NCBI GenBank assembly: GCA_041658785.1
Contig: JBAZZL010000001.1
Coordinates: 19,231-83,230, forward strand
Direction of reading: 5' to 3'
Origin: JAHJGG01 sp041658785
Lineage (GTDB): Bacteria > Patescibacteriota > Patescibacteriia > Magasanikbacterales > UBA922
DNA: 64,000 bases
This document shows positions 41,871 to 51,072 of the stretch, piece by piece (the first letter of the stretch is position 1; each line of letters begins with the position of its first letter). Both the position numbers and the translations under genes were made by a program. The notes under the pieces were generated by a model. The model saw only the letters and a program-made list of their open reading frames with translations. It had not been told where the DNA came from and did not search any database.

Positions 41871-44800
41871 ATGTTTGTTCGTAAGCTTTTTTGGGCAATA
41901 AACAGAAAGGTTCAGAAAACAGATGAGAACCGCTCGTTTGTGTTTTTGGTTATTTGTATTACAGCATTTGCGAGCTTGTTTACTTTTCTCTTTTTGTTTG
42001 GCCTGCAGGGCAATCGGGTTGAAGCGGCTTCTCCACCAAGCATTATCACTTATCAAGGCAAGCTTTTGCAAAGCAGCGCTTCGGTTACAACAACGAAAAA
42101 AATGGGGTTTTCTATTTACGATTCTTTGACCGGAGGCAATATTCTTTATACGGCATCTGGAACTTTGGCTGCTAGCAATACTGTTAACATTATTCCGACT
42201 AATGGAGTTTTTTCAGTAGAAATTGGCAAGACTACAGGAGCGACCAGCACCAATTCTCTGGGTTCATCAATATTTCAAAATAATCAAAGTCTTTATCTTG
42301 AAGTAATTGTTGTTGATAGCGGGGCAACCACAACATTGTCGCCAAGAAAGCAACTGACTACTGCCCCTTACGCATTTAATTCTGAATACTTGGCAGGCGC
42401 GGCTGCGACGAGCACTGCTTCAACCACAACTTACATTCCTATTTCAGGCAGTGATGGCAGTTTTTCTTTTAATACCACAACGATTTCAAATTTAATTGTT
42501 TCTGGATTTGTCAGAACCTCATCAACTTTATTGTTGGGCTCGGCTGGCGGCAATGATGATTTGTTTATTGACGGAACGCGGGTTTTTGTCGGTACAAGCA
42601 CTTGGGGCGGCGGCGCTGCCGGCTTGCTGGCGCTTGATGCTGACAAAGCGAATTTAATCGGTCTCTCCATTCGCGCCAATTCGTCAAAGAATGCTCTGGT
42701 CATTGAAGGCAGTAACGCGTCTTCTGTTTTCGTGATTGATGCCGCCGGCGGAGTTTCTGCCTCAAGCTCAATACGCGCGTACGGCAATGTTACTTCCACC
42801 GGTATTTTGTATGCAAGCAACGGTTTAATTTCCAGTGCGAGTTCAACATTTGCTTCCAATCTGCAAGTGACTGGCGGGGTCTGGGCATCTTCCACATTAC
42901 AGGTTACCAACACCTCCACGCTATATAATGATTTACTTCTTGGCACTGCGGCCTTCGGTCATCTCACCGGCACCAACAATCTTTTGGTCAACGGCCAGTC
43001 CGAGTTTGACGGCACGGTTTGGTTTGATGGTTCGCTTCGCGCTTCATCTACTTTGCTATCAACGGGACTTATCACTGCCTACGATTCAGTCTCGGTGGCG
43101 AAGAATGTAACTTCCACCGGCATTATCTACGGCTTGGGCGGGCTGATTTCCAGCGCTTCATCCTCATTTGGCGGACTTTTGACTGCCTCCGGCGCTTTGG
43201 ATGTGGAGGGAGCGATTACCGCGTCGTCTACTTTTCTTGTTGGCGGATCATCCGGCTCTGACGATTTCTACGTGTCGGACGGATCGTCCCGTTTTGGCAA
43301 TACTAACGCCAGCAGTAGTTTGGCGATTTATGGTTATGTAACTACGACCGGCAACATTGAACCGCAGCATAATAATGCTTATGATCTCGGCAAATATAAT
43401 AATGCCTGGCGGAATGTTTACGCGTCCGGCACTCTGATTGTCGGCGGCACGGGGACTTCCACTTTTGGCGGGGGCGTTCAGACCGCGACGTTGGATGTTA
43501 CTTCCCAGAGCGCGAGCTCCACTTTTGCCAATGGTATTATTTTATCTAAAGGTTGCGTGCTCGTTGGCGGAACTTGTTTATCTGCCGGCGGTTCTGTCGC
43601 CGGTTCCGACGGTCAGATTCAATACAACAACGGCGGGGCATTTGGCGGCGCGAGCGCGCTGGTTTATGACGACGGCACCAATCGCGTGGGCATCAACAGC
43701 TCAACGCCACAGGCGCGGCTTTCGGTTGAAGACACGGCTGAACAATTCCGGCTCGGTTATAATTCTGGAAATTATGCGTCGTTTACTGTCGGCTCTAATG
43801 GGGTGCTTACTATCAACCCGTTAGCTTCAGGAACATCTGTCACCACCACGTTGTCTGGCGGATTAACAGTTGACTCTAATAGTTTAATAGTTGATTTTTC
43901 AACGAATCGGGTGGGCATTTCAACATCTTCTCCCTCGGCTCTTTTTGCCGTCGGCGGCAACGCTTTTTTCTCCGGCGATATTTCCAATGTCGCGAACATC
44001 ACCGCCACCGGCACGGTTAATTTCACCGGTGCGGCGGTAACAACGACGATCTCGGGCGGATTGGTGGTGGATTCTACGACGTTGGTGGCGGATTATTCGA
44101 CGAGTCGAGTGGGGATTGGGAACGCATCACCGGGGGCACCACTTCATGTTTTGACTAATTCAAGTGGCAGAACAATACGATTAGAAGAAAATTCTGGAGG
44201 GGAATATGTGGAGTTTGGAATCAATAGCAGCGGCGATTTTACCATTTATGATGATATAAACCTTCCATTATTTACCGTCAACAATCTTAATGGCTATGTG
44301 GGAATAGGAGATACGGATCCGGATGGGATGTTGGAGTTATCGTACGACGGCGGGGTAAAGCCGTCCTTCTTGGTCAGTTCTTTAGATAATAATGATGGCG
44401 ATGTTTTTGTTATTAATTCCAGTAAATATGTTGGTATTAACTCTTCTACCCCCCAAGTCCGATTGGCGGTAGAGGACACGGCCGAACAATTCCGCCTTGG
44501 TTATAACTCTGGCAATTACGCTTCGTTTAGCGTGGTTGCCGACGGCGCGCTAATTATTACTACGGCCGGTACGGATGAAGATATTACTTTGCAAACAGGC
44601 TCGTTCAGCAATGCTTTGTTTATTGACGATTCAGCCACTACTGTCGGAATCAATTCATCAACTCCTTGGGGCAAGTTTTCTGTGGAAATGGATACAGTAA
44701 ATCCAGCGTTTGTTGTCGCTAACAGCGGTTCATCAACGCCGGCACTGTTTGTCTCCGGCGTTAACAAGATGGGCAGAATCGGCATGGGCACGGTCGCCCC

Positions 44801-46691
44801 GGGAATATCAACCGGCAATGACCCAGTCCTTACTTTGGAGAGCGCGAGTTACGCGCCGAGTATTGAAATTTCGCGTAAAAGCGATGGTTTAACAGACGCG
44901 GAGACAGTCGGGGTATTACGATTTTTCAGCGGCTCCAACACCCAAAGACAATTAGCGGCAATTGAAACCATTGTTGACGGTACGAATGAGGACGCCGGAG
45001 AACTGGTATTTTGGACAACACCCACTGGCGGTTCTATCACCCGGCGCATGACCATATTGGATACCGGTGAGATTGGGATCGGCACTACCGCACCGGTCCG
45101 TCCATTGGATGTTAGCGCTTCCGATGGCCAAAATTTACGTTTGACGCATGATCAGTCCGCTGTTAATTATACTGATTTTCTTACCAACGGCAGTGGCGAG
45201 TTGGGTATTTTTCCAAGAGGCAGCGCTCCTTTGGTTATGATTGACGCTAATTCCAATACCGCGGCACTGCGCCTGCGCGGCGCGGACGATCCGGTTGAGG
45301 TCGTTGATATATACGTTGGCACAAGCGGAGAATTAATTCTTAACGCTACCGCGGGCACTGGCGCGGCCGCTTTTATTGATCTGCGTCCCGAAGATAATCA
45401 GTATGGTGTGCTTATCCGCGAGTCAGACGGCACGGGCACGGCTACTTACGCCAATTTGTATGTTACGGACGCGACTGATGATTATTTGACGATTAATGTT
45501 AATTCGGTTACTGATGGAGACGCTTTAGTAATCACGGCGGCTGATTTAGTTGGTGTGGGGACTTCAACTCCGTGGGGTAAATTTGCGGTGGAGATGGGAA
45601 CAACCAATCCGGCGCTGGTCATTTCTAACACCGGTTCATCAACGCCCGCCTTCTTTATCGGCGGGGTGAATCAGAATGGCCATATTGGAGTAGGTACGAG
45701 CACGCTTTCGCAGGCGCTCACGGTGGAAGGTTCAATTTTGGCTTCTAACTTGTATGGCGGGGCAGTGAATGTGACGGTTGATGCCGGCGGCAAAATTATT
45801 AGAGACCCGTCCGACGTGCGGCTTAAAGAAAATATAAACACGATTCAAGGGGCATTGGATAAAGTGCTGGGGTTGCGGGGCGTTTCTTTCAGTTGGAAAC
45901 CCGAATCCAATATGGGCAGTCAGACGGATTTTGGTTTGATCGCGCAAGAGGTGGAACAGGTGGTGCCGGAATTGGTTAGCCATCCGTCGGTCGGCTGGAT
46001 GGGTGTTAAATACACCAATATGGTCGGTTTGCTTATTGAAGCAATCAAAGAACAGCAAACACAAATTCAATCACTCGCTATTGGCAATAATTTGCAGGGA
46101 AATCTAAATGGAAACATTACCGCGGATAAATTAACGGTGCGCGGAGAGGCCGCGTTTGGCCGCGATACTGTGGGCCAGGCGAAAATTTTGGCTGGCGCGA
46201 CCGAAGTCCGCGTTACTTTTGCAGAGGAATATGAACATCAGCCGATTGTTACAATTACCTTGCGCGGTGAAGAAGGGCTGGCGGCTGATGTTAATTATGC
46301 GGTGGTCAATGAAAACACGCGGGGATTTATCATCAAGATCAGCCGCGCGGTTGATGTTGATTTGTCATTTAATTGGCACGCGTTTGGCAGCAGCGGCGGG
46401 AAAGTGTTTGTGAGCGATGGGGGGGTGCTGGATTTACAGATTGTTGTGGAGGAAGAGATCGCTGGTGGTGCGGGTACCGCCGATGATACGAGCGATAGGA
46501 CGAATACGACGGATGGGACGGATAGGACGAATGTGGACGCGGTCGACATGGTGGATGCGGTGGATACCGCTGACGCGACGAATACGGCGAATACAGTGGA
46601 TATGACGAGTGGGACGGATGAGACAAATATGACTGACGATAGTAACGGTGAACCAGCGGAGGAAAGTCCAGATGGAGAAGGATCACTATGA
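41871..46691 (+). CDS. giant secreted tail-fibre-like protein with S74 chaperone domain
   Basis: A 1606-residue protein. It has an N-terminal membrane/signal helix (about 25-47) and a start domain SIITYQGKLLQSS. Long beta-repeat regions rich in ASSTF/STGI follow, with several recurring cassettes (SVEDTAEQFRLGYNSGNYAS twice; STPWGKF(S/A)VEM twice). A C-terminal peptidase S74 intramolecular chaperone domain contains PSDVRLKENI (Ser1314, Lys1319, Asn1321) and GLIAQEVEQVVPEL. S74 domains trimerise phage tailspikes and then self-cleave. The tail after about 1540 is Asp/Thr-rich low complexity. A trimeric cell-surface fibre for attachment is likely. Its TGA overlaps the next ATG (ATGA). Confidence 0.85.
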   Translation: MFVRKLFWAINRKVQKTDENRSFVFLVICITAFASLFTFLFLFGLQGNRVEAASPPSIITYQGKLLQSSASVTTTKKMGFSIYDSLTGGNILYTASGTLAASNTVNIIPTNGVFSVEIGKTTGATSTNSLGSSIFQNNQSLYLEVIVVDSGATTTLSPRKQLTTAPYAFNSEYLAGAAATSTASTTTYIPISGSDGSFSFNTTTISNLIVSGFVRTSSTLLLGSAGGNDDLFIDGTRVFVGTSTWGGGAAGLLALDADKANLIGLSIRANSSKNALVIEGSNASSVFVIDAAGGVSASSSIRAYGNVTSTGILYASNGLISSASSTFASNLQVTGGVWASSTLQVTNTSTLYNDLLLGTAAFGHLTGTNNLLVNGQSEFDGTVWFDGSLRASSTLLSTGLITAYDSVSVAKNVTSTGIIYGLGGLISSASSSFGGLLTASGALDVEGAITASSTFLVGGSSGSDDFYVSDGSSRFGNTNASSSLAIYGYVTTTGNIEPQHNNAYDLGKYNNAWRNVYASGTLIVGGTGTSTFGGGVQTATLDVTSQSASSTFANGIILSKGCVLVGGTCLSAGGSVAGSDGQIQYNNGGAFGGASALVYDDGTNRVGINSSTPQARLSVEDTAEQFRLGYNSGNYASFTVGSNGVLTINPLASGTSVTTTLSGGLTVDSNSLIVDFSTNRVGISTSSPSALFAVGGNAFFSGDISNVANITATGTVNFTGAAVTTTISGGLVVDSTTLVADYSTSRVGIGNASPGAPLHVLTNSSGRTIRLEENSGGEYVEFGINSSGDFTIYDDINLPLFTVNNLNGYVGIGDTDPDGMLELSYDGGVKPSFLVSSLDNNDGDVFVINSSKYVGINSSTPQVRLAVEDTAEQFRLGYNSGNYASFSVVADGALIITTAGTDEDITLQTGSFSNALFIDDSATTVGINSSTPWGKFSVEMDTVNPAFVVANSGSSTPALFVSGVNKMGRIGMGTVAPGISTGNDPVLTLESASYAPSIEISRKSDGLTDAETVGVLRFFSGSNTQRQLAAIETIVDGTNEDAGELVFWTTPTGGSITRRMTILDTGEIGIGTTAPVRPLDVSASDGQNLRLTHDQSAVNYTDFLTNGSGELGIFPRGSAPLVMIDANSNTAALRLRGADDPVEVVDIYVGTSGELILNATAGTGAAAFIDLRPEDNQYGVLIRESDGTGTATYANLYVTDATDDYLTINVNSVTDGDALVITAADLVGVGTSTPWGKFAVEMGTTNPALVISNTGSSTPAFFIGGVNQNGHIGVGTSTLSQALTVEGSILASNLYGGAVNVTVDAGGKIIRDPSDVRLKENINTIQGALDKVLGLRGVSFSWKPESNMGSQTDFGLIAQEVEQVVPELVSHPSVGWMGVKYTNMVGLLIEAIKEQQTQIQSLAIGNNLQGNLNGNITADKLTVRGEAAFGRDTVGQAKILAGATEVRVTFAEEYEHQPIVTITLRGEEGLAADVNYAVVNENTRGFIIKISRAVDVDLSFNWHAFGSSGGKVFVSDGGVLDLQIVVEEEIAGGAGTADDTSDRTNTTDGTDRTNVDAVDMVDAVDTADATNTANTVDMTSGTDETNMTDDSNGEPAEESPDGEGSL

Positions 46692-47242
46692 TAGTTCAGC
46701 AGACGAAATTGGTTCCGGCACATGGAGGGTATAGAAAATTGCGTTCGTATCAGAATGCGACGATTGTGTATGATCTTACAGTAGTGTTCTGTGATTTGTA
46801 CATTAACAAGTTTAGCAGGACAAAGGATCAGATGGTTCAAGCGGCTCGCAGTGGAAAGCAGAACATAGTAGAAGGCAGTATGGCATCGGGCACCTCAAAG
46901 AAGACGGAGATAAAATTGGTGGGGGTGGCGCGGGCCAGTTTAGAAGAGCTGCTTGCGGATTACGAGGATTTTTTGCGACAGCGGAGGATGGCGGCTTGGG
47001 GGAAAGATGACCCCAAGGCGCGAGGAGTCCGGCAGTTGTCCTACGGGTCGGATAGGTCATATATGACTTATAACGCCTATTTGGAGAGTCCTGAAGAAGG
47101 AGCCAATATGATGGTTTGCCTTATTCACCAGACAAACTATTTACTGGACCAACAACTGCGCGCGTTGGAAAAGCAGTTTTTGCAAGACGGTGGCTTTACA
47201 GAAAGACTTTACCAGCAAAGGAAAAGCTACCGTGGCTATTAG
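46688..47242 (+). CDS. four-helix-bundle protein (S23/4HB-suffix family)
   Basis: A 184-residue protein resembling S23-type four-helix-bundle proteins with the extended suffix domain: YQNATIVYDLTVVFCDLYIN, AARSGKQNIVEGS, KLVGVARASLEELLADYEDF. Related bundles are encoded in 23S rRNA intervening sequences and, as Avd, in diversity-generating retroelements. No reverse transcriptase is in the window. The start overlaps the S74 gene stop by four bases, so translation is probably coupled. Confidence 0.8.
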   Translation: MIVQQTKLVPAHGGYRKLRSYQNATIVYDLTVVFCDLYINKFSRTKDQMVQAARSGKQNIVEGSMASGTSKKTEIKLVGVARASLEELLADYEDFLRQRRMAAWGKDDPKARGVRQLSYGSDRSYMTYNAYLESPEEGANMMVCLIHQTNYLLDQQLRALEKQFLQDGGFTERLYQQRKSYRGY

Positions 47243-47265
47243 TTTGACATCTAAACTAGCGCCTC

Positions 47266-47294
47266 TTGACAGGGCGTTTTTTTTGTGTTAATTT
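47266..47294 (+). promoter_or_regulatory. promoter of the GC-rich membrane glycosyltransferase gene
   Basis: TTGACA (47266-47271), 17-bp spacer, TAATTT (47289-47294). The T-rich spacer also follows a weak GC hairpin that may terminate the upstream operon. Confidence 0.5.
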
Positions 47295-47367
47295 AGAATT
47301 AAATCAGTTCTTTCTGCGTTCGGCTGCGCGAGTCGCGGTCGGCGCATACAAACCTAAGAGGGACATC

Positions 47368-48939
47368 ATGGTAGCGAAGCGTCAGGTGCGATTTCTTTGG
47401 GCGCTGACTTTCGTCCTCGTCGCCGTCATGGCGGCGAGGTTCTGGATGTACACGGTAGATGACGCGTTCATCTACTTTCGGTATGCGGCTAACTGGCTGG
47501 CCGGGCTTGGCCCGGTGTTCAATGCCGGCGAGCCGGTGGAGGGCTACACCAGCCCGCTCTGGCTTGCCGAGTTGACAATGTTGGGCTGGATTGGGTTGTC
47601 TCTGCCGCTCGCCTCCAAGGTTCTTGGATTGTTGTACTTGGTGGCGACCATCCTTTTCTTTCTGCTCCAGTGTGATCTGAAAATGAAGGTGGGGGCGCTC
47701 CTCGTCGCTCTTTATGGCGAAGCTGTTCTGTGGGCTGTAGGAGGGCTGGAGACATTGGCGGTTGCGGCACACCTTCTCACCGCTGTCGTGATGTTCTTCA
47801 GGATGAAGAACGTGCGGCAGGCGAGTGGTGTCGGAGTACTTCTTGGTCTCGCCTACTTAGCCAGACCGGAGGCGGTGTTGCTTTTCGGAGTGTTGCCGTT
47901 AGTCGCTGTCAGTTCCGCGAGAACTGACAGGATGGTGAGGCGGTGCATTCTTGCGGTCCTTGGGATAGGTGGAACCATCGTCATCAGTCACCTCGTTTGG
48001 CGGTATTCCTATTACGGGGAGTGGCTACCGAACACGTTCTTTGCCAAGGCCGGCGGACCAGAAATGGTGCCGCTTGGCCTTGAGTACGTGGAGGGATGGC
48101 TCCCATGGGTTCTACTGCCTGTGGCTATGGTAGTGGCGGGGCTGGCATATCCGGAAGTGCGCCGATATGCATGGGCCGTTTTGCTCATCGCCCTACCATG
48201 GACAGCTCACGTGGTTTGGGCCGGCGGCGACCACATGCGGGCACACCGTTATTTGGTGCCGCTCTTTCCCCTTTTCATTTGGGCAGCGGCAAAGACGGCG
48301 AGCTACCTCTGGCAGAAGACCGCCAGGTTGCGGCCGGCGATCATTGTGTTGGTTCTTATCCAGGCCTGTTTGCAGGCGTGGCTGGGAACCAAGTTGAACG
48401 ACCAGTCGGAGATGACTGTTGTCCAAGGCAGGTTCATCGGCGAGTGGCTTGATGATAATCTGCCGGAGGACGCGGTCGTTGCCGGCAACATCGCCGGAGT
48501 AATTCCGTATTACTCTCGGCGGGCGTTCATTGACATGCTGGGTCTCAACGACATGGTGATCGCCCGCACCCCCGCGGTAGAGCTTACTATCCGGCAGCTC
48601 GCGCGGTTGAGCGCCTGGGCCAATCGGCCGGGGCATCTCCGTGGAAACGCGGAGTATGTTCTTGGCCGGCGTCCGGATGCTATCATCGTCGGTGCGACCA
48701 ACGGTTGCGGCGGGCTGCTTTCGCATCACTCCCAGCCGTTTTTTCGAGCGGACTTTCCTCTGCTCGCCGAGCTCCAACCGCTCAACGGTTTGGTCTATCA
48801 ACCGCGAACGGTTGAAATCAGACCAAGTCAGGAGGATCTTGCCGCCGCAGCGCGATACTTTGACCCCGGGCTCCTGGATCCCATCATGTTCTGTTTTTGG
48901 GAAAGGATTCCGGGGCAGCGATTGGTTATGGTGGAATGA
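47368..48939 (+). CDS. polytopic membrane glycosyltransferase-like protein
   Basis: A 523-residue protein from the ATG at 47368 (MVAKRQVRFLWAL), preceded by AAGAGGGA; the frame extends upstream to 47266. About ten membrane helices are present. The first loop carries DDAFIYFRYAANWL, then FNAGEPVEGYTSPLWL, the pattern of GT-C enzymes such as mycobacterial AftB-like and ArnT/PMT-type transferases, which use lipid-linked sugars with an Asp-Asp active site. The soluble C-terminal region covers about 390-520. Codon use is strikingly GC-rich (CTC, GCG, GTC) compared with its neighbours, suggesting transfer. Confidence 0.75.
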   Translation: MVAKRQVRFLWALTFVLVAVMAARFWMYTVDDAFIYFRYAANWLAGLGPVFNAGEPVEGYTSPLWLAELTMLGWIGLSLPLASKVLGLLYLVATILFFLLQCDLKMKVGALLVALYGEAVLWAVGGLETLAVAAHLLTAVVMFFRMKNVRQASGVGVLLGLAYLARPEAVLLFGVLPLVAVSSARTDRMVRRCILAVLGIGGTIVISHLVWRYSYYGEWLPNTFFAKAGGPEMVPLGLEYVEGWLPWVLLPVAMVVAGLAYPEVRRYAWAVLLIALPWTAHVVWAGGDHMRAHRYLVPLFPLFIWAAAKTASYLWQKTARLRPAIIVLVLIQACLQAWLGTKLNDQSEMTVVQGRFIGEWLDDNLPEDAVVAGNIAGVIPYYSRRAFIDMLGLNDMVIARTPAVELTIRQLARLSAWANRPGHLRGNAEYVLGRRPDAIIVGATNGCGGLLSHHSQPFFRADFPLLAELQPLNGLVYQPRTVEIRPSQEDLAAAARYFDPGLLDPIMFCFWERIPGQRLVMVE

Positions 48940-48976
48940 GATGAAGTTGGAATGAATTGGAATGTAGGTGCAAGCG

Positions 48977-49060
48977 AAAACCCCCGTTCGCTTCACCTGC
49001 TTTCTTTCTGACAGTTTGTTGGAAAAAAAGCAGGGAGGATTAGCGAACGGGGGTTTTGTA
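48977..49060 (+). terminator. long two-part hairpin terminator
   Basis: The outer stem AAAACCCCCGTTCGCT pairs exactly with AGCGAACGGGGGTTTT (49042-49057); an inner stem CCTGCTTT/AAAGCAGG is nested. It directly follows the GC-rich glycosyltransferase gene. Confidence 0.85.
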
Positions 49061-49061
49061 A

Positions 49062-49090
49062 TTGGCAAAGAATTATTTTTTTGGTATAAT
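49062..49090 (+). promoter_or_regulatory. sigma70-type promoter for the LytR_C gene
   Basis: TTGGCA (49062-49067), 17-bp spacer, TATAAT (49085-49090). A 137-bp palindromic element lies between it and the gene. Confidence 0.65.
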
Positions 49091-49101
49091 GACACCAATA
49101 G

Positions 49102-49238
49102 GACTTACGCATTTGAGGAATAGCGGATTGAGTCCCGATTCGCATCGGGACGAAATCCGCGCTGTTCGAGTGCGAAATTCTCCCGATTCAATCGGGATCA
49201 TTTCGCTACTCCGCGTAAAATAACCAAACGCGTAAGTC
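49102..49238. mobile_element. MITE-like palindromic element
   Basis: 137 bp with terminal inverted repeats GACTTACGC/GCGTAAGTC and internal hairpins (TCCCGATTCGCATCGGGA, CCCGATTCAATCGGG, GCGAAAT/ATTTCGC). It has no coding capacity. It forms most of the leader of the downstream gene. Confidence 0.7.
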
Positions 49239-49277
49239 ATAACCAAATGTAGATATCATAAAACAAGAAAAAAATCT

Positions 49278-50063
49278 ATGCCAAAAAAAGAAAACGCGGC
49301 AAAAGAAATAAAATCTATTGCAGACGGTAAGCCGCCCCGCACTCGGAGTTCAGGTTCAAAATGGATAGGGATATTAATTATATTATTACTAATCTCTTTG
49401 ATCGGCCTGTTCTGGTCTTTTTATAAATACCAAACAACCAAAAAGCAGATTGCTGTTTTGTCCGCGCAGACGGGACAGGCCCAACTGTCTGATCAAGAAA
49501 TAGACGAACTATTAGGCAAAGTAAGCCGTCACATTTTACTGCCTAGCGAAGAAAAACCGACCGTCGCCACCATTGTGAACGCCGCGGTTTTGGCCGAACA
49601 GCAGGATTTTTATCGTGACGCTCAAAACGGAGATCGCTTATTGATTTATAAAAACAAAGCGATAATCTACGATCCGGATAACGATATTATTGTTAACGTG
49701 GGGCCGGTTATTATTCAAAACAGCGGCCAGCCCGCGAGCGGAGACATCCCCGTCGCGCCCGCCGTGGACGGACGCGTCAGCGTGGAATTGAGAAACGGCA
49801 CGGAAACAAGAGGGCTGACCAGAACGCGAGCGCCGGAGTTTGACGCCAATTTATATAATATTATCAATATCACGACTGCGGCGAGGACCGATTACGCGGA
49901 AAATATTGTCGTTAATTTAAAAGGCGCGGAGGTGGGCGCGCTGGCGGATCAGTTTGGCGCCGCGGTGGTTGACGTTCTGCCTGAAGGAGAGGCGGATTCA
50001 ACCGCGGACGCGGTGGTAATTTTTGGTCAAGAACAGTATGGCAATGAAAATACCAATCAATAA
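49278..50063 (+). CDS. membrane-anchored LytR_C domain protein
   Basis: A 261-residue protein. It has a basic N-terminus, a membrane helix (GILIILLLISLIGLFWSF, about 31-49), and an extracellular domain with KNKAIIYDPDNDIIVNVGPV. The C-terminal LytR_C domain (about 165-260) shows VSVELRNGTETRGL and AVVIFGQEQYG. LytR_C domains accompany LytR-CpsA-Psr wall-polymer ligases, but here the catalytic LCP domain is absent. It overlaps the next gene by about 26 bp, so the two are co-expressed. Confidence 0.75.
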   Translation: MPKKENAAKEIKSIADGKPPRTRSSGSKWIGILIILLLISLIGLFWSFYKYQTTKKQIAVLSAQTGQAQLSDQEIDELLGKVSRHILLPSEEKPTVATIVNAAVLAEQQDFYRDAQNGDRLLIYKNKAIIYDPDNDIIVNVGPVIIQNSGQPASGDIPVAPAVDGRVSVELRNGTETRGLTRTRAPEFDANLYNIINITTAARTDYAENIVVNLKGAEVGALADQFGAAVVDVLPEGEADSTADAVVIFGQEQYGNENTNQ

Positions 50064-50448
50064 AAAAATCGCGGCGTTGATTTTAGTTGTCGCGATTGTT
50101 ATTTTTGCTTCCGTCTCGCTCGCCATCTGGCTGTCGGCGCGATCCGCGCTGTCGGCGGAAAAATATCAGGCGGTTTTTCTCGCGAACGGCCAGGTTTATT
50201 TTGGCCGCGCGGAGAAAATAAACAGCCGGTATGTGCGGCTCTCGGACATTTATTATTTTCAAGCGAAGCCAGAAAATCAAGAAAGCGAAGGACAGTTGCC
50301 GGACGTCGCTTTAACCAAGCTCGGCAGTGAACTCCACGGTCCGGAAGACGAGATGCTCATCAATCGGGAGCAGATACTTTTTATAGAGAATTTGCGGGAT
50401 GATTCCAAAGTAGTGAGTGCGATAAAAGGGTCTAAGCAGAAAGAGTGA
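50038..50448 (+). CDS. small membrane-anchored protein, unknown
   Basis: About 136 residues. One N-terminal membrane helix (KIAALILVVAIVIFASVSLA) precedes a small external domain (EKYQAVFLANGQVYFGRAEK then RYVRLSDIYYF) resembling SH3-like beta folds. It ends in a basic tail. The start overlaps the LytR_C gene in another frame (ATG at 50038 or 50044). No named family is recognised; a cell-envelope role is inferred from the coupling. Confidence 0.7.
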   Translation: MAMKIPINKKIAALILVVAIVIFASVSLAIWLSARSALSAEKYQAVFLANGQVYFGRAEKINSRYVRLSDIYYFQAKPENQESEGQLPDVALTKLGSELHGPEDEMLINREQILFIENLRDDSKVVSAIKGSKQKE

Positions 50449-50484
50449 ATTTGGAGTGTTGACAGGAGAGTTTATTTTGTAGTA

Positions 50485-50600
50485 AATTGATTGCATTGTT
50501 GTATTGTTACATTGTTGAATTGTTCTACTGTTTTATTGTCTTATTGTTGTAGTGTTGTAGTAGTGGTGTTGTAGTAGTGGTGTTGTCGTACTGTCGTGTT
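50485..50600. repeat. quasi-tandem ATTGTNNN octamer repeat
   Basis: About ten degenerate octamers (ATTGTTGT, ATTGTTAC, ATTGTTGA and so on). The same type occurs at 32350-32400 and, complemented, inside polA at 27192-27230. Half a family A element follows (50605-50655). Confidence 0.7.
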
Positions 50601-50661
50601 ATGTGTTTCGTGTTTCGTAAAAATGAGTCATGCTGCGTGTATCATGCATCGTGATATAAGC

Positions 50662-50735
50662 GGGCCCTTAGCTCAGCTGGCTAGAGCGTTTGCATGGCAT
50701 GCAAGAGGTCACGAGTTCGAATCTCGTAGGGTCCA
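50662..50735 (+). tRNA. tRNA-Ala(GGC)
   Basis: Acceptor GGGCCCT/AGGGTCC, anticodon loop ATGGCAT (anticodon GGC), T loop TTCGAAT. CCA is not encoded. It is the third alanine isoacceptor in the window. Confidence 0.93.
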
Positions 50736-50748
50736 CGGCGAACCGCAC

Positions 50749-50774
50749 AACACACCCGTAAGGGTGTTTTTGTT
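50749..50774 (+). terminator. intrinsic terminator after tRNA-Ala(GGC)
   Basis: AACACACCC-GTAA-GGGTGTTTTTG hairpin. Confidence 0.85.
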
Positions 50775-50809
50775 TTGACTGGGAAGTCGAGGCGGGGACG
50801 GTGGGTACT

Positions 50810-50956
50810 GGGGTAGGGTGGAAGTCCGTCAACTCTATCCCCAACCCCTTTCCTTATGAAGGGAAAGGGGCTAACGATTGGATTTGAATTGACCCTGCTT
50901 ATATAGTCCTCTTTCCCTTCATAAGGGAAAGAGACAGAGATAGAGTTGTCGGACCA
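50810..50956. repeat. paired inverted family D elements (REPIN-like)
   Basis: Two family D palindromes face each other: GGTGG...GTC-GTCAACTCTATCCCC on the left and GATAGAGTTGTCGGACCACC on the right, each next to a CCCTTTCC/GGGAAAGG hairpin. Confidence 0.75.
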
Positions 50957-50972
50957 CCGCAACGCGCGCACA

Positions 50973-51048
50973 ACAAAACCACCCGGCGAAACTCCTACCT
51001 CAACCCTGAATCTATTTCAGAATTGGGGCAGGCGTCGGGTGGTTTGTT
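50973..51048 (-). terminator. long hairpin terminator of the 40-aa ORF
   Basis: Outer arms CAACAAAACCACCCGGCG and CGTCGGGTGGTTTGTTG (near-perfect), with an inner CTGAA/TTCAG stem. It lies just downstream of the minus-strand small ORF. Confidence 0.7.
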
Positions 51049-51072
51049 GGGAACCTCCTTCGGCCTGGGCGA

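Noticed and set aside
41871..47242. Diversity-generating retroelement built on the S74 gene and the four-helix protein
   Set aside because: No reverse transcriptase and no template repeat with adenine-specific changes are visible. Repeated cassettes in the S74 gene differ at all base types.
48193..49098. Minus-strand frame opposite the GC-rich glycosyltransferase
   Set aside because: High GC lengthens antisense frames. The plus strand encodes membrane helices and the DD motif with a ribosome-binding site.
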